A stretch of DNA of 31,255 bases from an uncultured Collinsella sp. (GTDB lineage Bacteria; Actinomycetota; Coriobacteriia; Coriobacteriales; Coriobacteriaceae). Location of the stretch: contig CABURV010000020.1 of assembly GCA_902494035.1 (NCBI GenBank), positions 1 to 31,255 on the forward strand. Direction: 5' to 3'. Made by a program: the position numbers and the translations under genes. This document shows positions 1-8,970 of this stretch, piece after piece. How positions within the stretch are numbered: the first letter of the stretch is position 1; every line of letters begins with the position of its first letter. The notes under the pieces were generated by a model that was not told the DNA's origin, ran no database searches, and was given only the letters and a program-made list of their open reading frames with translations.

Positions 1-1
1 C

Positions 2-1300
2 CCGGTCCGTGACGCGCTCGATTGCGCGCTCGGCATTGCGCAAAAGCTCGGCTATCAGACGAGCGACGACGAGGGCTATGTGGGAATCGCCGATATCCCG
101 GGTCGCGGCGACAAGCAGCTTGCGACTATCTGCCACGTGGACGTGGTTCCCGCCGGCCCTGGCTGGAACACCGACCCGTTCGCGATGGAGCGCCGCGAGG
201 GCTGGCTGCTCGGTCGCGGCGTGATTGACGACAAGGGCCCGGCGGTGCTGTCGCTCTACGCCGGCGCTTACCTTCTCAAGCACGGCATTGTTCCGCGCTA
301 CACCTTCCGCGCGCTGCTGGGCTGCGATGAGGAAGTGGGCATGTCCGACGTTCACCATTATCTGGAGAACCACGCGAACCCCGACTTTCTGTTTACGCCC
401 GATGCCGAGTTCCCGGTCTGCAATGCCGAGAAGGGCCAGTTTGGAGCGACGTTCGTGAGCCCCAAGATCGACGGCGGGCGCATTGTGTCCTGGAGCGGTG
501 CCGAGGCGAGCAACGCCATTCCATCGCAGTCCATCTGCGAACTTGCGATTGCCGCCGATGAGCTGCCGGCGCCGGTCGAGAACGCCGATCGTTTGGAGAT
601 CACAGCGCTCGATAACGGGCATGCGCAGATTTTCGCCCACGGCATTGGCGGTCATGCCTCGATGCCCGAGGGAACGATCAATGCCGTCGGCCTGGTCGTG
701 GCGTATCTGCGCGAGGCTGAGGACGCGTTTGGTGCACGCGACGAGCGCCTGCTGACGCCTGCCGAGCACGAGTTCGTTAAGTTCTTGGCCTTTGTGCATG
801 CGGATGCCTATGGTCGCGGCCTGGGTATCGACGCGACGAGCCCAGCGTTTGGCCCGCTTACCTGCAACGCTGGCGTCATCCGTGTGGCGGATGGCCGTAT
901 CGAGCAGGTCATCGACGTGCGCTTCCCCGACAGCACGAGTGCCGATACCATCCGCGAGCAGCTCGAGCCGCTCGTGGGCCGTTTTGGCGTGACGTGCCAG
1001 CTGAGTCGCGCGAAGGTGCCGTTCTCGGTATCTGCCGATGATCCGGCCGTGAAGGCGCTGATTGACACTTATAACAAGTTCACCGGCAAGCATGCTGAGC
1101 CCTTTGCCATGGGCGGCGGCACGTATGCGCGCAACTTTGCCCGCGCCGTGTCGTTTGGCCCCGAGGAGACCGGCCTTGAGCTGCCCGCATGGGGCGGCCA
1201 GATGCACGGCCCCAACGAGTGCGCCAACGAGGAACAGCTTAAACAGGCGCTCAAGATCTATATTGTTGCGATCCTCCGTTTGAATGAATTAGAGCTTTAA
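2..1300 (+). CDS. pepV: M20 family dipeptidase (PepV-like), 5' truncated by window edge
   Basis: This is a zinc aminopeptidase of the M20 family that most resembles PepV/Sapep, which cleaves dipeptides in the cytoplasm. The frame is open from base 2, so the start lies to the left of the window; 432 residues are present and PepV proteins are about 470, so roughly 30-40 residues are missing. Visible metal-site motifs are the HVD of CHVDVVPAGPGW, the bridging Asp in GRGVIDDKGP, the Glu pair in GCDEEVGM, the Asp in FTPDAEF and a C-terminal His in GQMHGPNE. The long insert between the second and third motifs is the lid domain of this subfamily. It ends with TAA and is followed by a strong hairpin, so it is probably the last gene of its transcript. 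Other M20 dipeptidases are possible, but the PepV-type motif order fits best. Confidence 0.9.
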   Translation, partial: PVRDALDCALGIAQKLGYQTSDDEGYVGIADIPGRGDKQLATICHVDVVPAGPGWNTDPFAMERREGWLLGRGVIDDKGPAVLSLYAGAYLLKHGIVPRYTFRALLGCDEEVGMSDVHHYLENHANPDFLFTPDAEFPVCNAEKGQFGATFVSPKIDGGRIVSWSGAEASNAIPSQSICELAIAADELPAPVENADRLEITALDNGHAQIFAHGIGGHASMPEGTINAVGLVVAYLREAEDAFGARDERLLTPAEHEFVKFLAFVHADAYGRGLGIDATSPAFGPLTCNAGVIRVADGRIEQVIDVRFPDSTSADTIREQLEPLVGRFGVTCQLSRAKVPFSVSADDPAVKALIDTYNKFTGKHAEPFAMGGGTYARNFARAVSFGPEETGLELPAWGGQMHGPNECANEEQLKQALKIYIVAILRLNELEL

Positions 1301-1321
1301 GGTCTCGCGGTTTCCCAATCT

Positions 1322-1397
1322 AAGTTGCGGTGGAATAGTTCTTAGAATGGGCCATTTGATGGCCAAGCAGGAACTATTTCACCGCAACTTTGTTTTT
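1322..1397 (+). terminator. Long hairpin terminator after the dipeptidase
   Basis: Arms at 1322-1342 and 1370-1390 are complementary over about 21 bp with two mismatches. The loop between them carries its own small GGCC-containing stem at 1351-1364. The right arm runs into TTTGTTTTTATT, a good T-tract. It starts 21 bases after the dipeptidase stop codon, so it is read as that gene's intrinsic terminator. Confidence 0.8.
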
Positions 1398-1551
1398 ATT
1401 GGTGTAAAAGGCTGGCCATGTTTGGCGCTGGATTGTTATCCGCTTGTAAAGGCTGGGCAGAGCTTGCGGTAAGGGTCTATCAAATGCCCGTAAGAAACCG
1501 CAGTTGGCGCGGGCGCTGCCCGATCGAGGTCGTATCTTTCCAAACAGCAAA

Positions 1552-1568
1552 GCGGGCAGGGTGCCCGC
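1552..1568 (+). promoter_or_regulatory. Leader hairpin upstream of pstS
   Basis: A perfect 7-bp stem GCGGGCA/TGCCCGC with a GGG loop lies 25 bases upstream of the pstS start codon. Only its position in the leader suggests a regulatory or mRNA-stability role. I could not see a convincing Pho box or a clear -35/-10 pair in 1398-1593, so the pst promoter remains unplaced. Confidence 0.3.
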
Positions 1569-1593
1569 GATTCGCATGTATGAAAGGAAGATC

Positions 1594-2532
1594 ATGCTCG
1601 ATCAGGCTTATTCTCGTCGTCAGTTCCTCGGCCTCGCTGGTGGTCTTGCCAGCATCGTCGGTCTCGGTCTCGTTGGTTGCGGCGGCGCAGGCGCATCCGA
1701 CGCCGCCGATACGGGTAGCGCCGCTGCTGCCGAGTCCGTCTCCGGCGAGGTGACCTACGATGGTGCCTCCTCGTTCCAGGCTCTCGTCGAGGCCGCTGCC
1801 GAGAAGTTCATGGACGCCAACCCCGATGTCTCCGTCTCCGGCTCGGGTAACGGTTCGGGCAAGGGCCTGACCGCTGTCGCCGCCGGCACCGTCACCATCG
1901 GCAACTCCGACGTCTTCGCCGAGACCAAGCTCGAGGCCGATCAGGTCAAGAACCTCGTCGACCACGAGGTCGCCGTCGTGGGCATGGGTCCCGTCGTCTC
2001 CAAGAACGTCAAGGTCGACGACCTGTCCCTCGAGCAGCTCAAGGGCATCTTCTCCGGCCAGATCACCAACTGGAAGGAGGTCGGCGGCGACGACGCCAAG
2101 ATCGTCGTCCTCAACCGCAAGGCCGGCTCCGGCACCCGCGCCACCTTCGAGGCCGCCGTCTTTGGTGACGAGGCCGTCGACTTTAAGGGCGACGCCGAGC
2201 TCGACAAGTCCGGCGACGTCCAGACTCAGATGGGCAGTACCGACAACGCCATCTCCTACCTCGACTTCTCGCACTTCGATGACTCCAAGTTCAACGCCAT
2301 CAAGGTCGAGGGTGTCGAGCCCAAGAGCAAGAACGTCACCGACGACTCCTTCAAGATCTGGGCTACCGAGCACATGTACTGCTCCAAGGACGCCGACGAG
2401 GCCACCAAGGCCTTCCTGGAGTTCATGCTCTCCGACGACGTCCAGGGCAAGCTCGTCGAGGAGCAGGGCTTCATCCCCGTCTCTGCCATGAAGGTCGTCA
2501 AGGACGCCAGCGGCAAGGTCTCCGCTAAATAA
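1594..2532 (+). CDS. pstS: Phosphate ABC transporter substrate-binding lipoprotein PstS
   Basis: PstS captures inorganic phosphate outside the membrane and delivers it to PstCA. The start at 1594 was chosen because GAAAGGAAG lies just upstream and it opens directly into a signal peptide; an upstream in-frame start at 1504 would add 30 residues without such a feature. The signal peptide is notable: SRRQFLGLAG is a twin-arginine motif, followed by a hydrophobic stretch and the lipobox LVGC (Cys about residue 28), so it looks like a Tat-exported lipoprotein. The mature part has the PBP-like phosphate-site signatures SGSGNGSGKG near residue 80 and RKAGSGTRATFE near 175. At 312 residues it is normal for the family. 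It leads the pst operon; 25 bases separate it from pstC. Confidence 0.95.
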   Translation: MLDQAYSRRQFLGLAGGLASIVGLGLVGCGGAGASDAADTGSAAAAESVSGEVTYDGASSFQALVEAAAEKFMDANPDVSVSGSGNGSGKGLTAVAAGTVTIGNSDVFAETKLEADQVKNLVDHEVAVVGMGPVVSKNVKVDDLSLEQLKGIFSGQITNWKEVGGDDAKIVVLNRKAGSGTRATFEAAVFGDEAVDFKGDAELDKSGDVQTQMGSTDNAISYLDFSHFDDSKFNAIKVEGVEPKSKNVTDDSFKIWATEHMYCSKDADEATKAFLEFMLSDDVQGKLVEEQGFIPVSAMKVVKDASGKVSAK

Positions 2533-2557
2533 GTAATCGCCCCCGGAAAGGTTTGCA

Positions 2558-3466
2558 ATGGCAAAACAGCTGCCAAAGCGCGACCTTGAGAACGTGGGCC
2601 TGGGCGTCACGGGCGCGTGCGTAGCGCTCGTGACGCTTGTCGTTGCCGCGCTCATCTTTATGGTCGCCCAAAAGGGCCTATCGGCTTTTTTCAAGGACGG
2701 CGTTTCGGTCGTCGAGTTCTTTACCGGCGCCAAGTGGGACCTGGCCAACACAGCCGAAAACGGTCTGCCTTACACCGGCGCCCTGCCCCTGATTGTCACC
2801 TCGTTTGCGGTCATGGTGCTCTCCACGCTCATCGCGCTGCCCATCGCCATCGGCTCTGCCATCTTTGCGGTCGAGATCAGCCCTAAGTTTGGCTCCAAGG
2901 TCTTTCAGCCGCTTATTGAGCTTTTGACCGGTATCCCCTCGGTCGTCTTTGGCCTGATCGGCTTCCACGTGGTCGTCGGCCTTATGAAGAGCGTTTTCCA
3001 TGTGAGCACGGGTCTGGGCATCTTGCCCGGCGCCATCGTGCTGGCCGTCATGATCCTGCCGACCATGACCACGCTTTCGGTCGACGGCTTGCGTGCCGTG
3101 CCCGACAGCTACCGCCAGGGTTCGCTCGCGCTGGGCTACACCCGCTGGCAGACCATCTGGCACGTGGTGCTCAAGTCCGCCATGCCGTCGCTCATGACCG
3201 CGGTCATCCTTGGCATGACGCGTGCCTTTGGCGAGACGCTCGCCGTGCACATGGTTATTGGCGGCATCGAGGCCATGCCGACGTCGCTGCTGTCGCCGGC
3301 GTCCACCATCACCACCACGCTCACCACGTCCATGGCGGTCTATGCCGAGGGCTCGGCCCAGGACGATGTTCTGTGGGCACTCGGCCTGCTGCTGATGGGC
3401 ATGAGTCTCATCTTCATCCTGATCATCCACCTTATCGGCCGCAAGGGGGCGAAGGCTCGTGGCTAG
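2558..3466 (+). CDS. pstC: Phosphate ABC transporter permease PstC
   Basis: PstC is one of the two inner-membrane permeases of the high-affinity phosphate transporter. The 302-residue protein shows about six hydrophobic helices and the BPD_transp_1 permease signature. The EAA-type coupling loop is around residue 190, near the sequence SLALGYTRWQTIWHVVLKSA. The conserved region GIPSVVFGLIG seen in PstC/PstA proteins is near residue 125. It starts with ATG behind a GGAAAGG ribosome site and its last bases overlap the GTG start of pstA by 8 bases, so the two are translationally coupled. Confidence 0.95.
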   Translation: MAKQLPKRDLENVGLGVTGACVALVTLVVAALIFMVAQKGLSAFFKDGVSVVEFFTGAKWDLANTAENGLPYTGALPLIVTSFAVMVLSTLIALPIAIGSAIFAVEISPKFGSKVFQPLIELLTGIPSVVFGLIGFHVVVGLMKSVFHVSTGLGILPGAIVLAVMILPTMTTLSVDGLRAVPDSYRQGSLALGYTRWQTIWHVVLKSAMPSLMTAVILGMTRAFGETLAVHMVIGGIEAMPTSLLSPASTITTTLTTSMAVYAEGSAQDDVLWALGLLLMGMSLIFILIIHLIGRKGAKARG

Positions 3467-4381
3467 CACGCGTATCCACATCGACGAGGCGAGGCTCGGG
3501 CGTGTCCAAAAGCAGGACCGCTTCGCCACGGGCGTGTTGACGGCGATCGTCGCCATCGTCATGCTCATCGTCATCTCCATGGTGGCCTACATCCTGTTCG
3601 AGGGCATCTCGACGCTGTTCAAACCGGGCTTTCTCACGGAGCCGTCGCGCGCCAACGGAACCCAGGGCGGCGTGTTCTACCAGCTGTTCGACTCGTTCTA
3701 CCTGCTGCTGATTACTCTGGTCATCTCGGTGCCCATCAGTCTGGGCGGCGCGGTCTTCCTGGTTGAGTACGCACCGAACGGCCCTATCCGCGACATCGCC
3801 TCCACCGCCATCGAGACGCTGTCCTCGCTGCCTTCCATCGTCGTCGGCATGTTCGGCTTTCTGGTGTTCTCGGTGCAGCTGGGCTGGAAGTACTCCATCA
3901 TCTCCGGCGCCGTCGCACTCACCATGTTTAACATTCCCATCCTGGTGCGCGTGATTCAGCAGGCGCTCGAGGACGTGCCACAGGCCCAGCGCGATGCGTG
4001 CCTGGCCATGGGCCTTACTCGCTGGGAGGCCACGCTGCACATCCTGATCCCCGAGGCCATGCCTGCCATCGTGACCGGCATCGTGCTTTCGGCCGGCCGC
4101 GTGTTTGGCGAGGCCGCGGCGCTGCTCTTTACCTCGGGCATGAGCTCGCCGGTGCGTCTGAACTTCTTGAGCTTTAACCTGTCGAGCCCTACCTGCGCCT
4201 GGAACGTGTTCCGTCCCGGTGAGTCGCTCGCCGTGCACATCTACAAGATTTACGGCGAGGGCAGCCCCGAGGCCCAGCAGATCGTCTGGGGCACCGCGGC
4301 ACTGCTGATGATCTGCGTGCTGCTGTTTAACGTAGTTGCCCGTATCGTGGGCAAGCAACTGGCAAGGAAGATGACGGCCGA

Positions 4382-4385
<4 letters not shown>
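3459..4385 (+). CDS. pstA: Phosphate ABC transporter permease PstA
   Basis: PstA is the partner permease of PstC. The 308-residue protein has an N-terminal helix followed by the permease domain; LSSLPSIVVGMFGF near residue 123 matches the loop seen in PstC, and the coupling loop ACLAMGLTRWEATLHILIPEA lies near residue 180 (region 3995-4060). The GTG start at 3459 overlaps the end of pstC, and the stop overlaps the pstB start as ATGA, the usual sign of a tightly coupled operon. Nothing in the sequence is broken or unusual. Confidence 0.95.
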
Positions 4386-5254
<869 letters not shown>

Positions 5255-5309
5255 TCCGGGACATGCTTGAGGCCCACGGCGGCCACGGTTGCCGCGGGAC
5301 TGATTGGAG

Positions 5310-5346
5310 AGGCGGGTCATCTCTTGTGGGAGATGGCCCGCCTTTT
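5310..5346 (+). terminator. Terminator of the pst operon
   Basis: A 13-bp stem GGCGGGTCATCTC (5311-5323) pairs with GAGATGGCCCGCC (5330-5342) with one G-T pair, and is followed by TTTT. It lies about 55 bases after pstB and fits an intrinsic terminator. Confidence 0.8.
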
Positions 5347-5363
5347 GCTCTGCAACCGAAACG

Positions 5364-5398
5364 ACCACCACAAAGGGGACAGACACCTTCGTGGTGGT
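5364..5398. repeat. 35-bp palindromic repeat, CACCAC family, copy 1
   Basis: The arms ACCACCACAAAGG and CCTTCGTGGTGGT form an imperfect hairpin around a GGACAGACA centre. A second copy in the opposite orientation lies at 18253-18287 and a 14-base half copy at 30994-31007. The layout (short, intergenic, hairpin, dispersed) is that of REP-like elements. It sits between the pst terminator and the ABC-F ribosome site, within the probable promoter region of the ABC-F gene. Confidence 0.75.
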
Positions 5399-5458
5399 TT
5401 GGGGTGGGGCTCGCTGCTATCATGGACAACGTTGAATTTCTACGAAGGAGCAGGGCAT

Positions 5459-7318
5459 ATGGCGATTCTTTTGGGATGCGATTCCGTCAGCCTAGAGTTT
5501 CCCACCAAGCATATTTTCGATAGCGTAACGCTCGGCGTGGGCGAGGGCGACCGTATTGGCATCGTCGGCAAAAACGGCGACGGCAAGTCGACGCTGCTGA
5601 GCGTGCTCGCCGGCACGCTGGAGCCCGACGACGGCCGCGTGACGCATCGCCGCGGCACCACGATTGGTCTGCTCGGCCAAAAGGACCAACTTGTCGACAC
5701 CGATACCGTGCATCATGCCGTCGTGGGCGACGCGCCCGAGTATGAGTGGGCATCGAGTCCGCGTACGCGCCAAATCCTGGCCGGCCTCATCAGCGATGTG
5801 CCCTGGGAGGGCACGGTGGGCGAGCTTTCGGGCGGCCAACGCCGTCGCGTGGACCTCGCGCGACTGTTGATCGGCGACTACGACGTACTCATGCTCGACG
5901 AGCCCACCAACCATCTGGACATGCGTACCATCAACTGGCTTGCACGCCACCTTAAGGCTCGCTGGCAGCGCGGTCAGGGCGCCATGCTCGTGGTCACGCA
6001 CGACCGTTGGTTCTTGGATGAGGTCTGCACCAGCATGTGGGAGGTCCACGACGGCCAAGTCGACCCCTTCGAGGGTGGCTACTCCGCATATATCCTGCAG
6101 CGCGTGGAGCGCGACCGCATGGCCGCGGTTACCGAGGAGCGCCGTCGCAACATGGCGCGCAAGGAGCTCGCGTGGCTGAGCCGCGGCGCCCAGGCGCGCT
6201 CCACCAAGCCCAAGTTTCGCGTGGATGCCGCTCGCGAGCTGATCGCCGACGTGCCGCCCGTGCGTGACGAGCTGGAGCTCAAGCGCCTGGCCGTGAGCCG
6301 CCTGGGCAAGCAGGTTATCGACGTGGTCGACGTGGACGCCGGCTATGCGGATGCCGGCGGCGCGTCCAAGCAGGTGCTATCTGACGTGACCTGGCTCATT
6401 GGTGCGGGCGACCGCTATGGTCTTTTGGGTGAGAACGGCGCCGGCAAGTCGACGCTGCTCGATGTGATCCAGGGTAAAATTGAACCCACGCGCGGCCGCG
6501 TGAAGATTGGCCAGACGGTGCGCTTTGGCGTGCTGTCGCAGCAGCTCGAGGAGCTCGAGCCCTACATGGGCGACACGATCCGCGAGGTGCTCAGCAACTA
6601 TAAGAAGTACTACGTCATCGACGGCAAGGAGACTTCGCCCGAGAAGCTCTGCGAGCGTCTGGGCTTTACGACGCAGCAGCTCTGGAGTCGCATCGGCGAT
6701 CTTTCGGGCGGCCAGCGCCGTCGCCTGTCGCTGCTACTGACAATCCTGGACGAGCCCAACGTGCTCATCCTAGACGAGCCCGGCAACGACCTGGATACCG
6801 ACATGCTGGCGATTGTCGAGGATCTGCTCGACGGCTGGCCCGGCACGCTGATCCTGGTGACGCACGACCGCTTCTTGATGGAGCGCGTGACCGACCAGCA
6901 GTGGGCGCTGCTCGACGGCCACCTGACGCATATGCCCGGTGGCGTGGACCAGTACCTTCGCCTGTGCAACGCTACCGCCGAGGGCGAGCCCGTGGGCGCG
7001 CCGAGCGCCAAGACCGGCATGTTTGACACCGGTGCCGCGGCAGCTGCGGCCGAAAAGCCCAAGTCGAGCGGTCAGCCCAACGGCCTGTCCAACGCCGAGC
7101 GCCAGAAGCTCCGCCGCGAGGTGAGCTCGCTCGAGCGCAAGATGGAGACGCAGCGCACCCGCGTTGAGGAGGCCGAGGCAGCAATGGCCCAAGTCGATCC
7201 CACCAACTACACGGCGCTCGGCGAGCAGCAGGCAAAGATCGACGAGGCTCACGCCGCCATGGACGAGCTGGAGATGGCGTGGCTCGAGGCGAGCGAAAAG
7301 CTCGAGGGCGAGGAGTAG
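5459..7318 (+). CDS. ABC-F family ATPase, Uup-like
   Basis: ABC-F proteins are soluble twin-ATPase proteins that act on the ribosome or, for Uup, in genome stability and ribosome rescue; they have no membrane domain. The start at 5459 is taken because GAAGGAG lies 8 bases upstream and the ABC fold begins at once; an upstream open frame to 5267 crosses the pst terminator and a repeat, so it is not coding. First ABC domain: Walker A GKNGDGKST near residue 37, signature LSGGQRRRV near 124, Walker B LMLDEPTNHLD near 144. Second: GENGAGKST near 324, LSGGQRRRLS near 417, VLILDEPGNDLD near 437. A charged Ala/Glu-rich coiled coil over the last 80 residues resembles the C-terminal domain of Uup. It is 619 residues, normal for the group. 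The HAD gene follows after 6 bases. Confidence 0.92.
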   Translation: MAILLGCDSVSLEFPTKHIFDSVTLGVGEGDRIGIVGKNGDGKSTLLSVLAGTLEPDDGRVTHRRGTTIGLLGQKDQLVDTDTVHHAVVGDAPEYEWASSPRTRQILAGLISDVPWEGTVGELSGGQRRRVDLARLLIGDYDVLMLDEPTNHLDMRTINWLARHLKARWQRGQGAMLVVTHDRWFLDEVCTSMWEVHDGQVDPFEGGYSAYILQRVERDRMAAVTEERRRNMARKELAWLSRGAQARSTKPKFRVDAARELIADVPPVRDELELKRLAVSRLGKQVIDVVDVDAGYADAGGASKQVLSDVTWLIGAGDRYGLLGENGAGKSTLLDVIQGKIEPTRGRVKIGQTVRFGVLSQQLEELEPYMGDTIREVLSNYKKYYVIDGKETSPEKLCERLGFTTQQLWSRIGDLSGGQRRRLSLLLTILDEPNVLILDEPGNDLDTDMLAIVEDLLDGWPGTLILVTHDRFLMERVTDQQWALLDGHLTHMPGGVDQYLRLCNATAEGEPVGAPSAKTGMFDTGAAAAAAEKPKSSGQPNGLSNAERQKLRREVSSLERKMETQRTRVEEAEAAMAQVDPTNYTALGEQQAKIDEAHAAMDELEMAWLEASEKLEGEE

Positions 7319-7324
7319 ACGAGG

Positions 7325-8095
7325 ATGATCAAAGCCGCGTTTTTCGATATCGACGGTACGCTGCTGAGCTTTAGGACCCACCGGATTCCGGCGTCGGCGC
7401 AGCAGGTGCTCGACAGCTTTCGCGAGCAGGGGATTGCGTGCGTGATCGCCACGGGCCGTCCGACCTACCAGATGCCGGACTGGCTGTTCGACCTGGGCTG
7501 GGATGCGTACATTACGCTTTCGGGCCAGCACTGCTTTGATGCCGAGGGGGTTTACCGCAGCTGTCCGATCGATCCGGACGACGTCGCGGTGATTGTGGGC
7601 CAGGTGGCGCAGGGGCGCTACGACTCGCTGTGCATGCAGGGCGAGAACTCGTTTGTGAACCGCCTGTCCGAGCGCGTGGTGACGGCTGGCAGCAACGCGG
7701 GAATCGTCTACCACGAGGAGCCGTTTGAACACGCCTTTGACGCGCCGGTCTACCAGTTTTGCGCCTTTGTGGACCCTGACGACGAGCATATCGTGACCGA
7801 TGCCGTGTCGCATTCGCTCACCACGCGCTGGTGCGACCTGTTCTGCGACATTATCCCCGCCAACGGCGGCAAGGACCTGGGCGTGGCGGCGACGTTGGAG
7901 CGCCTAGGCATCGACGCGAGCGAGGCGATTGCCTTTGGCGACGGCGAGAACGACCTGTCGATGTTTGCCGCCGTGGGCACGAGCGTGGCCATGGGCAACG
8001 CACAGGACACGGTGAAAGCTGCGTCGACCTATGTGACGACTGCCGTGGACGACGACGGCATCTACAACGCCGCGAAGCACTTTGGACTGTTATAG
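7325..8095 (+). CDS. Cof-type HAD-IIB phosphatase
   Basis: This is a haloacid-dehalogenase phosphatase of the Cof/YbiV type, which removes phosphate from sugar phosphates or cofactors; the substrate cannot be read from sequence. Motif I is FFDIDGTLL (catalytic Asp8 and Asp10), motif II is the Thr in VIATGRP near residue 41, the motif III Lys lies in NGGKDLGV near 182 and motif IV is GDGENDLSM near 206. The region between motifs II and III is the alpha/beta cap of class IIB. At 256 residues it is normal. It begins 6 bases after the ABC-F stop codon and is very probably co-transcribed with it. Confidence 0.9.
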   Translation: MIKAAFFDIDGTLLSFRTHRIPASAQQVLDSFREQGIACVIATGRPTYQMPDWLFDLGWDAYITLSGQHCFDAEGVYRSCPIDPDDVAVIVGQVAQGRYDSLCMQGENSFVNRLSERVVTAGSNAGIVYHEEPFEHAFDAPVYQFCAFVDPDDEHIVTDAVSHSLTTRWCDLFCDIIPANGGKDLGVAATLERLGIDASEAIAFGDGENDLSMFAAVGTSVAMGNAQDTVKAASTYVTTAVDDDGIYNAAKHFGLL

Positions 8096-8103
8096 CTGCG
8101 TCT

Positions 8104-8150
8104 CGGCACTTGGGGACGTTCCTTTTCTGCCGGCAGCTGGGGACACTCCT
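8104..8150. repeat. Tandem 20-bp repeats, CGGCACTTGGGGAC family
   Basis: Two direct copies lie at 8104-8123 (CGGCACTTGGGGACGTTCCT) and 8131-8150 (CGGCAGCTGGGGACACTCCT). The same unit recurs several times at 29027-29100, where it also forms an inverted pair. This pattern is like REP sequences mobilised by RAYT (Y1 transposase) proteins, but no such transposase gene is in the window. Confidence 0.7.
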
Positions 8151-8197
8151 TGCGGGGTGTTCCCATTTTGTTTCATCCCGCACGTTTTGTGAAACAC

Positions 8198-8250
8198 GGC
8201 TAACTTTTAGGTAAAGTAGTAAGACATGGGCAACTTTTGCGGTAAAGTAA
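8198..8250 (+). promoter_or_regulatory. Two direct operator-like repeats upstream of the DtxR-family gene
   Basis: The units GGCTAACTTTTAGGTAAAGT (8198-8217) and GGCAACTTTTGCGGTAAAGT (8229-8248) are direct repeats 31 bp apart, close to three helical turns. Each contains a small dyad ACTTT...AAAGT. They lie 50-100 bp before the regulator's start codon, where an autoregulatory operator would be expected. A related GGGCAACT-A-TTG unit occurs before the metal exporter at 14863. Binding by the encoded regulator is an inference. Confidence 0.5.
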
Positions 8251-8301
8251 GCCGTGGAAAGTATCCAACGGCTAACTAGCAATCATCGCGAAAGGCGGCC
8301 C

Positions 8302-8691
8302 ATGGCCCTACGTGAATCCGGAGAAGACTATCTCGAATCGATCTACGTTCTGTCGGAACGTCAGAGCATCGTGCGCTCGATTGACGTCGCGGAGTACCTC
8401 GGCGTAACCAAGGCGAGCGTTTCCAAGGCCATGGCGACGCTGGAAAGCAACGGCTATGTCGAAATGGGTAAGCGCGACGTTCATCTGACGGAGCGTGGTC
8501 TGGAGGTCGCTCGCCAAATGTGGGAGCGTCACTGCTTTTTCGTGGGGCTGCTGGAGGATGCGGGTGTTTCGGCTGAGGTCGCGTCGCAAGAGGGCTGCCA
8601 CATGGAGCACTGCCTGAGCGAGGAAAGCTTCGAGAAGCTGAGGGCGATGTTGGGTCGAGATGGGGCAACGGACCCAGCAACGGAACCCTAA
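8302..8691 (+). CDS. DtxR/MntR-family metal-dependent transcriptional regulator
   Basis: The protein binds a divalent metal (Mn or Fe) and then DNA, normally repressing uptake genes. Residues 1-65 form the winged helix-turn-helix (recognition part near residues 35-50, GVTKASVSKAMATLE); residues 70-115 form the metal-binding and dimerisation domain. By position the ligands are Asp9, Glu12, His77, Cys99, Glu102 and His103. Asp9/Glu12/His77 match Bacillus MntR, while the C-x-x-E-H motif matches DtxR, a mixed set seen in short clostridial-type family members. There is no SH3-like third domain, and at 129 residues it is a short member. The start at 8302 follows GAAAGGCGG; a longer frame from 8254 has no ribosome site. 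Two operator-like repeats precede it. Confidence 0.88.
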   Translation: MALRESGEDYLESIYVLSERQSIVRSIDVAEYLGVTKASVSKAMATLESNGYVEMGKRDVHLTERGLEVARQMWERHCFFVGLLEDAGVSAEVASQEGCHMEHCLSEESFEKLRAMLGRDGATDPATEP

Positions 8692-8711
8692 CGAACCCCC
8701 AGCAGCGCGGA

Positions 8712-8730
8712 GTTCGCGCAAAGCGCGAAC
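8712..8730. other. Small perfect hairpin after the regulator gene
   Basis: GTTCGCGC and GCGCGAAC pair perfectly around AAA, 21 bases after the stop codon. There is no T-tract, so it may only protect the 3' end or be part of a weak terminator. The rest of 8731-8830 shows nothing recognisable. Confidence 0.4.
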
Positions 8731-8830
8731 CAGCGAGCGGGACCAAAGGCCCGACCAACAAAGTCCAACTCAGACAAGGAACCCCGCCAGCAAGCGATGC
8801 CTAAGAACCGCCAGCAACGTTACTGCAGGC

Positions 8831-8951
8831 CGGGACCGGGCTTGGTTTTGAAAACATTCCGCAGCGCGAGGCCCGCCTTTCCGTTGCTCCGCAGGAGCAG
8901 GAAAGACGGGCCTCATGCGCGAGGACGTTTTCAAAACCAAGCCCGGTCCCG
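8831..8951. repeat. 121-bp nested palindrome between convergent genes
   Basis: Outer arms 8831-8855 and 8927-8951 are perfect 25-bp inverted repeats. Inside them 8868-8882 pairs with 8900-8914 (one mismatch) and TGCTCC (8885-8890) pairs with GGAGCA (8894-8899), so the whole unit folds into one long interrupted stem centred near 8891. It lies between the + strand regulator and the - strand ATPase, which converge here, so a bidirectional terminator role is plausible, although it lacks a clean T-tract. Its size also fits a palindromic mobile repeat. Confidence 0.8.
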
Positions 8952-8970
8952 ACCGGACAGCTCACGAACG

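Noticed and set aside
1398..1593. Possible Pho box before pstS
   Set aside because: No pair of direct repeats resembling known PhoB or PhoP boxes could be found.
1480..2751. Long minus-strand open frame (423 codons) opposite pstS
   Set aside because: It mirrors the strongly biased third positions of pstS, gives a low-complexity Gly/Asp/Val-rich product and has no domain; it is a shadow frame.
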